Part shown: positions 17,752-27,300 of the stretch, in pieces
Position numbering within the stretch: position 1 is the stretch's first letter
Layout of the letters: each line of letters starts with the position of its first letter
NCBI GenBank assembly: GCA_017963105.1
Contig: JAGCTY010000058.1
Location: 1-42,668 of the forward strand
Source: Lentisphaeria bacterium
Lineage (GTDB): Bacteria > Verrucomicrobiota > Lentisphaeria > Victivallales > UBA1829
Reading direction: 5' to 3'
DNA length: 42,668 nt
Made by a program: the position numbers and the translations under genes
The notes under the pieces: generated by a model
What the model saw: only the letters and a program-made list of their open reading frames with translations
What the model was told of the DNA's origin: nothing
The model's database searches: none

Positions 17752-20358
17752 ATGCTGAACAGAACGATAATCCCCCGACTCGCCGCATTTTTCCTCTTTC
17801 TTTTGACGTTCGCCGCCACGGCCGCAGACCTGAAAGTATCCGTCCAGCCGCGGAACATCACTGTCGGCATGCGCGGATACGTCGAGATTTCCGCCGAGAA
17901 CGTGAGCCGGCTCCAGATCAACCGGACGCCGGGCCGCGTTTCCGGGCTGGAATGGAACAGCGGCATCTCCAGCGGCTCCAGCATGTCCATCGTCAACGGC
18001 GTGACCTCGTCGAAGTACACGCTCCGCATCCCGTTCACGGCCCGGGAGGAAGGCGAATTCACGATCCCGTCGTTCGAGGTAATCGTGAACGGCAACGCGC
18101 GCCAGCCGGAGAAGACCGACCCGGTCAAAATCAGGATTTCCGCCATGCCGAAAATCGACCCGGCGCAGGCGAACTCCAACGAGCCGGTCTACGCCCGCAT
18201 GACGTTCCCCGGCGTCGCGGAGGACAGTACGCCGTCGTTCTGGGTCGGCGAGGAGATTCCGCTCCAGCTGTCCATTTTCGTACGCACACCCTACGAGCTC
18301 CGCCTCGCGAACTACCCGGAGATCAAGTCGGTCAACGGCAAGATGTCGATCCGGTTCCACGATTTCCGCAAGATCAATCCGGAAGCGCCGAATTTCGAGT
18401 CCGTCTCCAGCCACAACCAGCGCCTCGGGAACATCCCGTACACCGTGTACGACTTCGACACGAAATTCCGTGCGCTCGCTCCCGGCGAACTCCAGCTCGT
18501 CGCCGACACCGCCGCCGTCCTGCTCGATGAACGTGATTTCTTCTCCGCGTTCACCTCGACCCGGCAGACCATCCGCGGCGCATCCCCGACCATCACGATC
18601 AAGCCGCTCCCGGCAGCGCCCGCCGACGCCCCGTTCGTCGGCCTCATCGGCAAATGGGCCCCGGAAGCGTCGCTTTCGCCCGGCCCGTACCGCATCGGGG
18701 AGCCTCTGAGCCTGAAGGTCAATTTCACGGGAGAGGACCAGACCGAAATGCTGAACATGCCGAGGATCGAGCCGGAGCATTTCCGCGCATATCCGCCGGA
18801 GACCACGGAAACGGCGTCCGGCGTCTCCGTAAGCTGCATCCTCATCCCGCTTGAGGCGGGCGAACAGACCATTTCCTTCAACTGCTCCACGTTCGATCCC
18901 GCGTCCGGCCAGTACGTGCCCTTCCGCTTCCATGAGACTGTCAAGGTGGACAAGGCCGCGTCCGGCGGCATGGCGGCGATCCCGGCGGGCGCGGCGGTCG
19001 TGAACGCCGATCCCGACCTGACCGCGCACGGTGCGGCGCCCGCACCGGAAAGCATCCTGTATCTGCACGACGAGGACGACGGCGGACGCGTGGCGATCCC
19101 GCTGGCCGTGAACGCGCTCTGGATTTCGCTCGGCCTGCTCCTCGCCGGACTCACATACGCCGGCGGAAGCGCGACCGCGGCCGCGCGGAAACGTTCCCTC
19201 GAATCCGACCCGTCCGCCCGCCGTCGCATCGACGCCCGGGCCCGCAGAGGCAAACTGGCCGCCGCCATCGAGAAGACGCCGCCGCAGGACCTGCCGGACA
19301 AAGTCGGCGCCGACCTGACCGCATTCTTCAACGACATGCTGGACCTGCCGCCCGGCACCGCGCTGGGCGAGACCGCGTCCCGCGTGAAGGAAACCGCGCC
19401 GGAACTCGGCCGCCAGCTCGAAGACCTGGCGAACATCGCGTGGATGCCTTCGCTCCGCGACCAGCTCAACGAAAAGTTCCGCAAACAGCTCGCGTCCGCC
19501 GTCCGGAAGTTCGGCGCGATCGCAGTCGCGCTCATCCTGGGTGCGTTCTGCCTCGCGCTGCCCGCGTCCGCCGCCGAGGGGGAATCCGTTCCCGCGGAGC
19601 CGCCCGCCGTCGAAGAAACGTCCGCGGCGCTCCCGAAGACGTCGGACGAGGCGAAGACCGCCTACGACGCCGGCCAGTTCCGGCAGGCGCTGGACTACTA
19701 CGCATCGAAGATCGACCCGCGGGACGTCTCGCCCGCGCTGCTCTACAACATGGGCAACTGCTTCTACCAGCTCGGAGACTACCCGCGCGCCCTGGTCTGC
19801 TACGAACGCGCCCACTACCTCCAGCCGCGCGATTCGGACATCACCGGCAACCTGGAGCTGACGCGCCGGAAACTGCTTCTGCCGCCGAAATACCGCGTGG
19901 AATCGCCCGCGGACTTCATGCTCGCCGCACGCGACTTCCTGCGCATGGACGAATGGCTCGTGGCCTGCGCCTGCGGCCTCACGCTCCTGATGATCTCGCT
20001 CGGGATGTTCTTCCAGCGCCACTCGAACCTGTGGCAATGGCCGTTCTACGTCGGAATCGTGGTCGTCGTGATCTGCGCGGCCGCGCTCATCGCGAAGGTA
20101 GCCGCCGACGATCCGGCGCGCGAGGCCGTCGTGATCGTCCGCAATACGCCCCTGTACAGCCTGCCGTCCGCCGAGTCCGGGCGCGTGGAGCAGTACCTGA
20201 AACCCGGCACGGAGGTCTCCATCGAGGAAAACCGTATGGACTGGGTGCGCGTGCGGCTGGAAAACAACGATGAAGGCTGGGTGCGCGGTGCGAACCTGGC
20301 GCTTCTGTGGAGCAATTCGCCCGGCGACCTGGCGGCGCACACCGACGCCGCGCCGTAA
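17752..20358 (+). CDS. BatD-BatE fusion (oxygen-tolerance-type membrane protein with TPR and SH3-like domains)
   Basis: This 868-residue protein has a signal peptide (MLNRTIIPRLAAFFLFLLTFAA region). The beta-rich BatD ectodomain begins with DLKVSVQPRNITVGMRGYVE. A membrane helix follows near 455-475, then a soluble helical segment and a second helix near 590-605. The BatE part has TPRs (KTAYDAGQFRQALDYYASKI, ALLYNMGNCFYQLGDYPRAL), two more membrane helices and a C-terminal SH3b-like domain (EAVVIVRNTPLYSLPSAESG to NNDEGWVRGANLALLW). ATG 17752 is chosen because the signal peptide starts there and AAGGA lies upstream; a GTG at 17728 is in the same frame. It begins four bases after the VWA gene stop. 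A BatD-BatE fusion is unusual and suggests the complex is built from fewer, larger chains here. Confidence 0.85.
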   Translation: MLNRTIIPRLAAFFLFLLTFAATAADLKVSVQPRNITVGMRGYVEISAENVSRLQINRTPGRVSGLEWNSGISSGSSMSIVNGVTSSKYTLRIPFTAREEGEFTIPSFEVIVNGNARQPEKTDPVKIRISAMPKIDPAQANSNEPVYARMTFPGVAEDSTPSFWVGEEIPLQLSIFVRTPYELRLANYPEIKSVNGKMSIRFHDFRKINPEAPNFESVSSHNQRLGNIPYTVYDFDTKFRALAPGELQLVADTAAVLLDERDFFSAFTSTRQTIRGASPTITIKPLPAAPADAPFVGLIGKWAPEASLSPGPYRIGEPLSLKVNFTGEDQTEMLNMPRIEPEHFRAYPPETTETASGVSVSCILIPLEAGEQTISFNCSTFDPASGQYVPFRFHETVKVDKAASGGMAAIPAGAAVVNADPDLTAHGAAPAPESILYLHDEDDGGRVAIPLAVNALWISLGLLLAGLTYAGGSATAAARKRSLESDPSARRRIDARARRGKLAAAIEKTPPQDLPDKVGADLTAFFNDMLDLPPGTALGETASRVKETAPELGRQLEDLANIAWMPSLRDQLNEKFRKQLASAVRKFGAIAVALILGAFCLALPASAAEGESVPAEPPAVEETSAALPKTSDEAKTAYDAGQFRQALDYYASKIDPRDVSPALLYNMGNCFYQLGDYPRALVCYERAHYLQPRDSDITGNLELTRRKLLLPPKYRVESPADFMLAARDFLRMDEWLVACACGLTLLMISLGMFFQRHSNLWQWPFYVGIVVVVICAAALIAKVAADDPAREAVVIVRNTPLYSLPSAESGRVEQYLKPGTEVSIEENRMDWVRVRLENNDEGWVRGANLALLWSNSPGDLAAHTDAAP

Positions 20359-20401
20359 GCCCGGCCGGGCTGTCAATAATGCCCAAAAAAGGAGGGGGTA
20401 T

Positions 20402-21070
20402 ATGAAACGCATCTTGTTGTCCGTCGTGCTGACGCTTGTCTGCACCGTCCTGGCCGCCGCGCCGGCGTCCGATTTCGTGATCCGGCTGCTCAACGGCGTC
20501 ACGCTCGAAAACGCCACCGTCGAAAACATGTCCGGGTCCCGTTTCATCGTGACCGGACGCCTGCCGGACGGAAGCACCACCACGAAGACCGTCAGCTTTT
20601 CCGACCTCACTCCGGAATCGCGCGACGCCCTGATGTGGCAGATGCGCGACCGCCTGATGCTCGATTCGAAGCCCGGCTGGTTCTTCTCCGGTCCCGCGGT
20701 CGCGGGCAACGACCTCCCGCCTGCCCAAAGCTCCGGCGGCGGCATCCTCGTGCCCGCCGACTCCCCGATCGTGCTCCCGGGGTCTCCCGGACGCATCTCC
20801 CTCACGTCCATCACGGAGCTGACCAACGGCACGCTCGGCTGGGCGGCTTCATGGGACGGCGGATTCGTGGCGCAGCCGCAGCAGTTCGGGCGCATCTATG
20901 TGTACGGGGTGATGCTGCTCCAGGGGGCCACGTGGTTCGGGAATGTCTATCCCACGGTCCGGACCATCTGGTGGAAAGGAAACTATTTCCCGTGTTTCGC
21001 TACCACGCCCGAGTTCGCGAAACGCATCAACGCCATGACGAAGGAAAGCGGCGCCGAAATGATGCAATGA
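20402..21070 (+). CDS. Small secreted protein of unknown function
   Basis: This 222-residue protein has a signal peptide (MKRILLSVVLTLVCTVLAAA) and a strong ribosome site, GGAGGGGG, just upstream of ATG 20402. The N-terminal part (FVIRLLNGVTLENATVENMS, then ...TTKTVSFSDLTPESRDALMW) looks like a short beta module that handles a polymer or peptide. The C-terminal part is rich in aromatic residues (YPTVRTIWWKGNYFPCFA). The family is not recognised. It is 43 bases after the BatD-BatE gene, so it is probably the last gene of that operon and may act with those proteins in the periplasm. Confidence 0.8.
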   Translation: MKRILLSVVLTLVCTVLAAAPASDFVIRLLNGVTLENATVENMSGSRFIVTGRLPDGSTTTKTVSFSDLTPESRDALMWQMRDRLMLDSKPGWFFSGPAVAGNDLPPAQSSGGGILVPADSPIVLPGSPGRISLTSITELTNGTLGWAASWDGGFVAQPQQFGRIYVYGVMLLQGATWFGNVYPTVRTIWWKGNYFPCFATTPEFAKRINAMTKESGAEMMQ

Positions 21071-21106
21071 GTTTTTCTGCGTGAATTCACGTTCAGAAGC
21101 GATTTT
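21071..21106 (+). terminator. Possible terminator after the Bat operon
   Basis: A hairpin around the 12-base palindrome CGTGAATTCACG, extended by TTCTG and CAGAA, is followed by GCGATTTTTAA. The T run is short and interrupted, so termination may be partial. Confidence 0.4.
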
Positions 21107-21200
21107 TAACGTTACAAACGTTTCTTTCTCGAAAAAAGGCTTGATTTTCATTTAAAAGAGAGGAAAGTATCTTGAAAACGGCTTGATTTTATGCTATATT
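21107..21200 (+). promoter_or_regulatory. GH95 gene promoter with candidate upstream operator
   Basis: A good sigma70 promoter lies at TTGAAA (21172-21177), 17 bases, TATATT (21195-21200), 46 bases before the start codon. Upstream, two copies of the palindrome AACGTT are separated by ACA (about 21107-21121). CG-centred palindromes like this are typical of LacI-family operators, so sugar-dependent control is plausible. Such a regulator is not in the window. Confidence 0.6.
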
Positions 21201-21245
21201 CCCCTTGAAACCCAAACACAACCTCATGTTTCAAGGAGAATCATT

Positions 21246-24200
21246 ATGAAACGCTTCCTGCTCTGTTCGGCTATGATGGCCTTCGCCGCGCTCTCGTCCG
21301 TCGCGGCGGAACCCTCGCTGCCCCTTTCCACGCCCGTCGGACGTCTGCTCTCGACTCCGCACGAAATGACCATCGCCATCACGGCCGAAAGCGCCGACTG
21401 GACCGGCACCCTGCTGCATCAGCAGGGCGGAAACTGCGGATTCTCCGTTGCCGCAGGCGGTGGCGGACGCGGCGGATTCGGAGGTGGATTCGGAGGCGGT
21501 CGTCCCGGTGGCGGCGGCCCCGGCGGAGGCTGGGGCCAGCAGCCCGCACAGCAGGGCGGCATCCGTGTGAACGGCGTGCAGGGCGCGGCGCAGATCGACA
21601 CCTCGAACCTGCCGAAGGACAAGCCCGTGAAGCTCGTCATCGTGGCGAGCCAGAAGGAACACCGTTTCGAGGCGTACGCGAACGGCGAACGCATCGCGCA
21701 GGGCCGTGCGAACAACGTGATCGGTGAACCCACGTGGCGCGCAATGACCATCGGCGCGGACGGCAACGGCAACAGCAAGTTCAACGGCCGGATCGACTAC
21801 GTGGCCCTGTGGGACCGCGCGCTCTCCGCCGACGAAATTGCGAAACTCTACGCCTCTTCCGACGATGCCGCCGGGTTCACCGACGCCAAGGCCAGCTATT
21901 CATGGGACCTCAAGGCCGCCAAGCCCATCACCGGCGGCGTACCCCTCTTTCCCGTCCGCGGCGTGAACGTCTCCAGCGACGCCACCGCCCCCGCCGAACC
22001 GCTTACCCTCTGGTACAAGCGCGTGCCCGGCCAGTGGACCGACATGCTCCCGATCGGCAACGGTCACATGGGCGCCATGATCGCCGGACGCCCCGAACAC
22101 GAATACCTCATCCTGAACGAGGACACGATCTGGGCGGGCGGCCCGTACGACCACCTGAACCCGGACGCCACCCCGGAAAAGCTCGCGCAGATGCGCCAGC
22201 TCATTTTCGACGGCAGGGCCGACCAGGCAGGAAACATCGCGAACAGCAGCTTCATCTCCCGTCCCAGCGCCGAAATGGCGTACTCAGTGGCGGGCGCCCT
22301 CGGGCTTGAGCAGAACACCGGCGACGGCGACGTGACCGGCTACATCCACAGCTTGAACATCCGCGAGGCCGTCGCGCAGACCAAGTTCACCCGCAACGGC
22401 GTGACCTACACCCGCGAATACTTCGCCAGCTATCCGGACCGCGTGCTAGCCGTCCGCCTGACTGCCGACAAGCCCGCCAGCATCACGGTTTCCACGTTCC
22501 TCGGCACCGCGCAGGACCTCCAGGCCGTGAAGACCGACGGCAACACCATGACCCTCACCGGCCGCGCCATCGACTACAACGGCATCCCGGGCGCGACGAA
22601 ATTCCAGATGACCGGCCGCGTGTTCAACAAGGGCGGCAAGCTCTCCGCGAACGCGCGCGGCATCGACGTGGAAAAGGCCGACTCCGTGGTCATCCTGGTC
22701 GACATCGAGTCCGCGTTCAAGGCGTACAACGATGTTTCCGGCGACCCCGCGAAGCGCATCGACGACGTCTTCAAGAAGTTCGCCTCCGTCGACTACGAGG
22801 CCCTGAAAAAGGCCCACATTGCAGACTACCGCAAGCTCTTCGACCGCGTGACCTTCGACCTCGGCGGCTCCCCGTCCGACCTCCCGACCGACCAGCGCCT
22901 CGCCGCCCGCAACCAGCGCGGCAACCAGCTCGACCCCGACCTGGCGTCCCTCTACTTCCAGTTCGGCCGCTACCTGCTGATCGCCAGCTCGCGCCCCGGC
23001 AGCCAGCCCGCCAACCTCCAGGGCATCTGGAGCGAAGAGGTGAACGTGCCGTGGCAGAGCAAGTACACGATCAACATCAACGCGGAAATGAACTACTGGC
23101 CCGCCGAGACCGCGAACCTCTCCGAATGCCATGAGCCGCTCTTCGACATGATCCACGAGATGGTCCCGAACGGCAAGAAGGCCGCGAAGAAGCTCTACAA
23201 CGTCGACAACGGCTGGGTGGCGCACCACAACACCGACCTCTGGCGCCAGTGCGGCCCGATCGACTTCTCGCCCACCGGCATGTGGCCCATGGGCGGCGCC
23301 TGGCTCTGCCTCCACTTCTGGGACCACTACGAGTTCACGCGCAACCTCGACGACCTCCGCAAGCACTACCCGGTCATGAAGGAATCCGTGAAGTTCTACC
23401 TCGACTTCCTCCAGCCCGATCCCAAGCACGGCGGCGTCCTCGTCACCATCCCGTCCTACTCGCCCGAACAGGGCGGCCTCTGCGCCTCCCCGACCATGGA
23501 CACCGGCATCCTGACCGCGCTCTTCAAGGCGACCATCGAGAGCTCGAAGCTCCTCGATGACGACCCCGAATTCCGCGCGAAGATGGAAGCCGCCATGAAG
23601 AAGTTCCCGCCGTTCACCATCGGCACCTGGGGACAGCTCCGCGAGTGGCAGGACGACATGCCGGACGACAACCCGAACAACAAGCACCGCCACGTTTCCC
23701 ACCTCTTCACCGTGTTCCCCGGCAACGTGATCCGCGCCAGCGACACCGATCTCTTCAACGCGGCGAAAGTTTCCCTGAACGCCCGTGGCGACGACGCCAC
23801 CGGCTGGAGCATGGGCTGGAAGATCAACCTGTGGGCGCGCCTCCTCGACGGCGACCGCGCCTGGCGGCTGGTCGGCAACCTCATCAGCCCCTCGCGCACC
23901 TACAACAACCTCTTCGACGCGCATCCGCCGTTCCAGATCGACGGCAACTTCGGCGGTGCAGCCGGCATGATCGAGATCCTGCTCCAGTCGCAGGAGACCA
24001 CCGCCGACGGCAAGACCATCATCGACATCCTGCCCTGCCTCCCGAAGGCGCTCCCGAAAGGCAACATCTCCGGCCTGAAGGCCCGCGGCAACGCCACGGT
24101 CGCCATCCAGTGGGACAACGGCACGCTCGGCAAGGCCGTGATCTCCGACCTCACCGGAATCCCGCTCGCCGCCCGCTACAACGGCAAGATCGTCGACCTC

Positions 24201-24248
24201 ACCGGCAAGAAGGGCTCGGTCGAACTGACCGCCGCCAGCTTCAAGTAA
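21246..24248 (+). CDS. GH95 family alpha-L-fucosidase-type enzyme with LamG-like N-terminal domain
   Basis: This 1000-residue secreted enzyme should release alpha-linked L-fucose (or L-galactose) from glycans. The signal peptide is MKRFLLCSAMMAFAALSSVA. A LamG/concanavalin-like domain covers about 30-230 (ALWDRALSADEIAKLYAS) and contains a Gly-rich insertion at about 72-105. The GH95 part starts near 255 (LTLWYKRVPGQWTDMLPIGN). Candidate catalytic residues are Asn610 and Asn612 in TININAEMNYW, Glu741 in SYSPEQG and Asp899 in FQIDGNFGG; these motifs appear to match the known GH95 active site. The start ATG 21246 has AAGGAG upstream. The gene has its own promoter and a terminator behind it. Codon choice is strongly biased to C- and G-ending codons, as in highly expressed genes. 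The GH3 enzyme next to it probably acts on the same glycans. Confidence 0.93.
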   Translation: MKRFLLCSAMMAFAALSSVAAEPSLPLSTPVGRLLSTPHEMTIAITAESADWTGTLLHQQGGNCGFSVAAGGGGRGGFGGGFGGGRPGGGGPGGGWGQQPAQQGGIRVNGVQGAAQIDTSNLPKDKPVKLVIVASQKEHRFEAYANGERIAQGRANNVIGEPTWRAMTIGADGNGNSKFNGRIDYVALWDRALSADEIAKLYASSDDAAGFTDAKASYSWDLKAAKPITGGVPLFPVRGVNVSSDATAPAEPLTLWYKRVPGQWTDMLPIGNGHMGAMIAGRPEHEYLILNEDTIWAGGPYDHLNPDATPEKLAQMRQLIFDGRADQAGNIANSSFISRPSAEMAYSVAGALGLEQNTGDGDVTGYIHSLNIREAVAQTKFTRNGVTYTREYFASYPDRVLAVRLTADKPASITVSTFLGTAQDLQAVKTDGNTMTLTGRAIDYNGIPGATKFQMTGRVFNKGGKLSANARGIDVEKADSVVILVDIESAFKAYNDVSGDPAKRIDDVFKKFASVDYEALKKAHIADYRKLFDRVTFDLGGSPSDLPTDQRLAARNQRGNQLDPDLASLYFQFGRYLLIASSRPGSQPANLQGIWSEEVNVPWQSKYTININAEMNYWPAETANLSECHEPLFDMIHEMVPNGKKAAKKLYNVDNGWVAHHNTDLWRQCGPIDFSPTGMWPMGGAWLCLHFWDHYEFTRNLDDLRKHYPVMKESVKFYLDFLQPDPKHGGVLVTIPSYSPEQGGLCASPTMDTGILTALFKATIESSKLLDDDPEFRAKMEAAMKKFPPFTIGTWGQLREWQDDMPDDNPNNKHRHVSHLFTVFPGNVIRASDTDLFNAAKVSLNARGDDATGWSMGWKINLWARLLDGDRAWRLVGNLISPSRTYNNLFDAHPPFQIDGNFGGAAGMIEILLQSQETTADGKTIIDILPCLPKALPKGNISGLKARGNATVAIQWDNGTLGKAVISDLTGIPLAARYNGKIVDLTGKKGSVELTAASFK

Positions 24249-24262
24249 GCCTGTACGGACAT

Positions 24263-24296
24263 CCGGCTGTCTCCCTCAACGGGGCAGCCGGTTTTT
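24263..24296 (+). terminator. Rho-independent terminator after the GH95 gene
   Basis: CCGGCTG (24263-24269) pairs with CAGCCGG (24285-24291), extended inside by CC with GG, and is followed by TTTTT (24292-24296). No clear promoter is visible in the 54 bases between it and the GH3 start, so the GH3 gene may depend on readthrough. Confidence 0.8.
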
Positions 24297-24350
24297 CATC
24301 CGACTGAAATCCTCCATGATCAACCCCCTTTTCCAATGGAAGGAACCAAT

Positions 24351-27300
24351 ATGAAATTCCACATCCCGTTCCTCAGGCTCAAGGCAGTCGCCGGCGCCTC
24401 ATGCGCCGCAGCAGCCGCTTTGATCTCCGTCCAGGCGTTCGCCGCCGTGAACCCCGCCGTGCAGCAGTACGCACGCCGCGCCGCCGCGGAGGGTATCGTA
24501 CTGCTCAAGAACGACAACAACGCGCTCCCGCTCGGGCAGAACGGACCCCAGCCCGTCGCGTTCTTCGGCGTCACGCAGATCCAGACCTTCCTGGTCGGCT
24601 ACGGCTCCGGCGGCGACGTGAAGCCGCCGTACCGCGTCACGCTCGCCGACGCCCTTGCGAAGACCGACAAGATCGTGCCGGACAAGGAACTCTTCGACAC
24701 CTACACGGCGTGGGCGAAGGCGAATCCGCTCCGCGCGGGCGGCTGGGGCAACTGGCCGTTCTACGCACCCGAAATGCCCATCACCGCCGAACAGATCCAG
24801 GCTGCGGCCAAGCGCACAGACACCGCCGTGCTCATGATCGGGCGCGCCGCGGGCGAGGACCGCGAATGCAGGCTCGAACCCGGCAGCTACTACCTCACCG
24901 ACGCAGAGAAGTTCCTCCTCAAGGAAGTCACCGGCGCGTTCAAGAAGACCGTCGTGCTACTGAACGTGGGCAACGTGATCGACATGGCCTGGGTCAAGGA
25001 CTACAAGATCGACGCCCTGATGTACGTCTGGCAGGGCGGCATGGAGACCGGCGACGCCATCGTGTCCGTGCTGACCGGCGAGGAAACGCCCTCCGGAAAG
25101 CTCGCGTCCGCCATCGCGGAAACCTACCAGGACTACCCGTCGTCATCGAGCTTCGGCAACCGCGAATTCAACAACTACACCGAGGATATCTACGTCGGCT
25201 ACCGCTACTTCGAGACGTTCGCCCCGGAAAAGGTCCTGTATCCCTTCGGATTCGGCCTCAGCTACACCATGTTCGATATCTCCGGCGTGACCGCGAACTC
25301 CGCCAACCTCGCGAAGGACGGCGTGACCGTCAAGGCCACCGTGAAGAACACCGGCAACAAATACTCCGGCCGTGAAGTCGTGCAGGTCTACTGCGGCGCG
25401 CCGCAGGGCAAGCTCGGCAAGCCCGCGAAAGTCCTCGTGGCATACGCGAAGACGAATTTGCTCGCTCCCGGCGAATCCCAGACGTTCACGTTCACGATCC
25501 CGGCAAAGGATTTCGCCTCGTTCGACGACGGCGGCGCGACCGGGCATCAGGCCGCTTGGGTCCTCGAACCCGGCAAATACACGTTCTATGTCGGGAACAG
25601 CAGCCGCATGGCGAAGGATTCCGGCAGCATCGAGCTCGGCGAACTCGCCGTGATCGAACAGCTCGAGCCCGCCCTCGCCATCGCCTCGGAAAGCGTCGCG
25701 TTCGACCGCATGAAGGCCGTCGAACAGGGCGGCAAGCTCGTCGCCGGCACGGAACGCGTCCCGGTCTCGAACGTCGACCTCCCCGCCCGCGTGAAGGAAC
25801 GCCTCCCGAAGGCCGTGCCGGAAACCGGCGACAAGGGCATCAAGCTCATCGACGTGAAGCTGGGCAAAAATACGCTCGACGAGTTCGTCGCCCAGCTCAC
25901 GCCGACCGAGATCGAAACGCTCCTCCGCGGCGACGGCGGCATGGGCAGCCCGCTCGGACCCGCCGGCAACGCCTCCGTCTTCGGCGGCACGCTCCAGAGC
26001 GTCCGCGACAAGGGCGTCCCGCCCATCGCGACCTGCGACGGCCCCTCCGGCCTGCGCCTCTCCGCGAATGCCTCGCTCCTGCCCATCGGCTCCCTGCTCG
26101 CCTGCACCTGGAACAACGACCTGATCGAGGCGATGTACTACCAGGTCGGCCTGGAGATGGAAATGAGCGGCGTCGACTGCATCCTCGGCCCCGGCATGAA
26201 CATCCACCGCAACCCGCTCTGCGGCCGCAACTTCGAGTATTACTCCGAAGACCCGCTCCTCACCGGCCTCATGGCCGCCTACATGACGCGCGGCATCCAG
26301 AAGGCCGGCGCGTCCACCGTGCCGAAGCACTTCGCCCTGAACAACCAGGAGACCAACCGCAACGCCAACGACTCGCGCTGCTCCGAGCGCGCTCTCCGCG
26401 AGATCTATCTCCGGGCGTTCGAAATCTGCGTGAAGGCCGGCAAGCCCTACAACATCATGGGCAGCTACAACAAGGTCAACAGCTTCTGGAACTACTACAA
26501 CTACGACCTCGACACCACCATCCTGCGCGGCCAGTGGGGCTGGACCGGCTCCCTCATGACCGACTGGTGGGCGCGCGAAGGCGCGTCCGACGCGCTCCAC
26601 GTCCGCAACAACGCGTGGCGCGTGCGCTCGCAGATGGACGTGCTCATGCCCGGCGACGGCCCCGCCCGCGGCAAGGACAACTCCCTGCTCGAATCCTACA
26701 ACCAGTGGGTCGCTGCGGGCCGTCCGGACGACATTACGGCGGGCATCACGCTCGGCGAAATGCAGCGCAGCACGAAGAACGTGCTGAACTTCGTGATGAA
26801 CTCGCGCACGTTCCGCAAGGAGCACAATCTGCCGAACACCTACCAGCCCGGCGAAGACTGGTTTGCAGTGAGCTCGGACGCCAAATCCGACGTTCCGCAG
26901 GCCGCGGACGTCGCCGTGAACAGCGGAAAGTCCGGCGCTGAACTCAAGAACGCCCCGACCGACATCACGGTCAACGGCGAGAAGATCGGGTTCAATCCCG
27001 CCGTGACGGCGTACTATCTCCCCGGCGTCGACTTCGCGACCGCGAAGATCGAGGTCGTGACACCCGCCGGAGTCGAAAAGAAGATCACCGGCGACAACAC
27101 CGTGAAGGTCGCGACCATCCGCACGGGCTCCGGCGCTGACGCCCGCGAATACACGATCGACTTCAATGCGGTCAGCAACGGACGCCCCGTCGGCGTCATC
27201 GAACTCGACAAGATCGAGATCCCGACTATGGGGTTCATGTCGCTCATGGCGGCCGAAAGCACAATATTCCTCTCGCAGGGACTCCGCACGAAAGACTCGC

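Noticed and set aside
17047-20895. 1282-codon minus-strand frame opposite the Bat genes
   Set aside because: Shadow of strongly biased codons. The plus strand has signal peptides, VWA and TPR motifs and ribosome sites.
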